Assembly: GCA_001897445.1 (NCBI GenBank)
Contig: MKSX01000023.1
Location: 1 to 52,777, forward strand
Length of the DNA: 52,777 bases
Source of the DNA: Alphaproteobacteria bacterium 33-17
GTDB taxonomy: Bacteria > Pseudomonadota > Alphaproteobacteria > Rickettsiales > 33-17
Direction of reading: 5' to 3'
The notes beneath the pieces are model-generated. The model was given only the letters and a program-made list of their open reading frames with translations, had not been told where the DNA came from and searched no databases. Positions within the stretch are counted from its first letter, which is position 1, and every line of letters starts with the position of its first letter. Positions 51,919 to 52,777 of this stretch are shown here, in pieces. The position numbers were made by a program, and so were the translations under genes.

Positions 51919-52476
51919 TTAAGAGTAGATTGTTATTGCCCTGGAACGATGACCTCTGTATTTGTTAACATGTGCAATTCCTCTTGCAGCTTCTTTAATT
52001 TCACCATTTATCCTTGAATTTCTAGCTTGCTGTTCCTGGTAATGTTTCTTTTCTGCTTCTGTCATTTGCTCTGCATAAGCATGCTTTACTGTTTTACCAT
52101 TCTTTTGCTCATTAATAAACTTTAGCTTCTCAGTTGATGGATTATAAGTATGTAAATCGCTATTTGATGAATCATAATCATGTCCTAAGAAGAAAATATC
52201 TTTAATGGATCTTCCAATTTCATTAAGGTTTACTCTTTTAGCCTTATATGCAGAAGATATACCGCCAATAAAACGATTTAAACTATAAGAAGCCAAACCA
52301 GCACCAAAACACGCAGCTAAACCTACACCAAAAGGAGCAGCTGTTAAACCGCAAAACATTACGGCAGCAAACACAGTTAAGGTTGTTAACAGTATGTTTA
52401 AAGTTGACCTTTCACTAGCAGCTTCCTCGTAAAAGTAGTTTACTAAATCTTTCTTTTTAATATGCCTTGATTTCAT
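51919..52476 (-). CDS. Two-helix membrane protein, family E member 2
   Basis: 185 residues, paralogue of 51183 without the His-rich start. It begins MKSRHIKKKDLVNYFYEEAASER. Two hydrophobic helices follow (LLTTLTVFAAVMFCGLTAA and VGLAACFGAGLASYSLNRFIGG). The conserved LNEIGRSIKDIFFLGHDYDS and SDLHTYNPSTEKLKF come next, then a basic tail. A near-consensus promoter lies at 52522-52550 and AGGGAT before the ATG. The likely topology is a hairpin in the inner membrane with both ends cytosolic. Function unknown. Confidence 0.74.
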   Translation of the reverse strand: MKSRHIKKKDLVNYFYEEAASERSTLNILLTTLTVFAAVMFCGLTAAPFGVGLAACFGAGLASYSLNRFIGGISSAYKAKRVNLNEIGRSIKDIFFLGHDYDSSNSDLHTYNPSTEKLKFINEQKNGKTVKHAYAEQMTEAEKKHYQEQQARNSRINGEIKEAARGIAHVNKYRGHRSRAITIYS

Positions 52477-52521
52477 ATCAAATCCCTAAAAATTAATTAA
52501 TTATTTATTAATATGCTAATC

Positions 52522-52550
52522 ATTATACAATAAATTAATAACCAGGTCAA
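52522..52550 (-). promoter_or_regulatory. Promoter of the 51919 gene
   Basis: On the minus strand, TTGACC (52545-52550), 17 bases with TTATTAATTTATTG, then a perfect TATAAT (52522-52527). Confidence 0.75.
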
Positions 52551-52691
52551 GAGCTAAAGTTTAAAAAAAGTTAAAATTTTAGCATTTTTTAAACTTTAGC
52601 TGATATTTATAGCTTTTTTATAGAACAGACATGTAATAAATCTTTATATTCCTTGTTATGTAATACCAATAAATTCATAAGGTATTGATAA

Positions 52692-52777
52692 TTATGGATT
52701 TACTTTAAAATTAAACATTTCTACCGTTGTTTTGCTTTGAGGTGGCTTTAGCTCGCCAGCCTTTTCTATCCTTTGCT
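52692..52777 (-). CDS. Possible 3' end of a gene running in from the right edge
   Basis: One minus-strand frame is open from the window edge to a TAA at 52692-52694. It would encode a 27-residue tail containing IEKAGELKPPQSKTT and ending FKVNP. The composition looks protein-like, but the stretch is too short to identify. The 52551-52691 gap before it shows nothing else. Confidence 0.3.
   Translation of the reverse strand, partial: QRIEKAGELKPPQSKTTVEMFNFKVNP

Noticed and set aside
1..52777. CRISPR arrays, tRNA and rRNA genes
   Set aside because: No regularly spaced direct repeats, no T-loop GTTCGAATC-like motif in a cloverleaf context, and no rRNA signature were seen. The MITE-like copies are far apart and inverted, so not CRISPR.

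Overview
The window is AT-rich with strong Shine-Dalgarno and sigma70-type promoter signals. It looks like the chromosome of an alphaproteobacterium with an intracellular, Rickettsiales/Holosporales-like life style. The evidence is a small conserved core (pnp, rimP-nusA, eno, tgt, lpxC, lpxI, ccmC, cyaY, fdxA, ubiG, Bax-inhibitor-1) scattered among lineage-specific paralogue families, ankyrin-like proteins, eukaryote-like effector domains and short palindromic repeats. lpxI and lpxC imply that it makes lipid A. The taxon is inferred from gene content; no 16S gene is present.

Layout. 0.2-3.5 kb: a hybrid histidine kinase with REC and HPt domains, plus a single-domain response regulator. 3.6-8.7 kb: a giant protein with an SF2 helicase core and a long helical C-terminal half. 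8.85-12.8 kb (minus): a tight operon pgeF-ccmC-fdxA-capD/pglF-like-cyaY. 12.9-16.6 kb: three tandem paralogues of an unrecognised membrane-associated family, each with its own promoter and terminator, then an ankyrin protein. 18-24.4 kb: Bax-inhibitor-1, an exported PTP/phytase-like phosphatase overlapping ubiG, an NMN adenylyltransferase-like protein with a signal peptide, lpxI and pnp. 24.5-26.7 kb: a GNAT and two paralogous glycine-zipper proteins with nearly identical promoters. 26.7-33.2 kb (minus): three paralogous large proteins that I read as ankyrin plus YopT-like (C58) cysteine proteases. One of them is split by a single in-frame stop. 33.3-37.1 kb: CHMI-like tautomerase and eno (minus), rimP-nusA (plus). 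37.3-39.5 kb: five small paralogues, four of them in duplicated two-gene units, with a sixth copy at 43.1 kb. 39.9-45.2 kb: a DAACS symporter, a Uup-like ABC-F ATPase, a palindrome-rich gap and lpxC. 45.3-52.5 kb: helical repeat proteins with F-box-like tails, the tgt/yhhQ queuosine salvage pair, and two paralogous membrane proteins, one with a His-rich start.

The least expected structure is a family of five ~105-bp MITE-like elements at 3479, 24415, 26105, 28809 and 37100. They have TATAGT...ACTATA ends, ~25-bp terminal inverted repeats, conserved inner boxes and a variable central hairpin. Each lies at or just past the 3' end of a gene. A second recurring element is a promoter with TTGACA, a 17-nt spacer containing TTAAT, and an extended -10. 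It precedes several accessory genes and also stands alone at 20480, where it may drive a small RNA.

In functional terms the window combines housekeeping modules (translation and RNA decay, lipid A synthesis, queuosine salvage, cytochrome c and Fe-S maturation) with probable host-interaction genes. These include cysteine proteases, a phosphatase, an exported nucleotidyltransferase, and ankyrin and F-box-like proteins. Effector roles are inferred from domain content, not shown.
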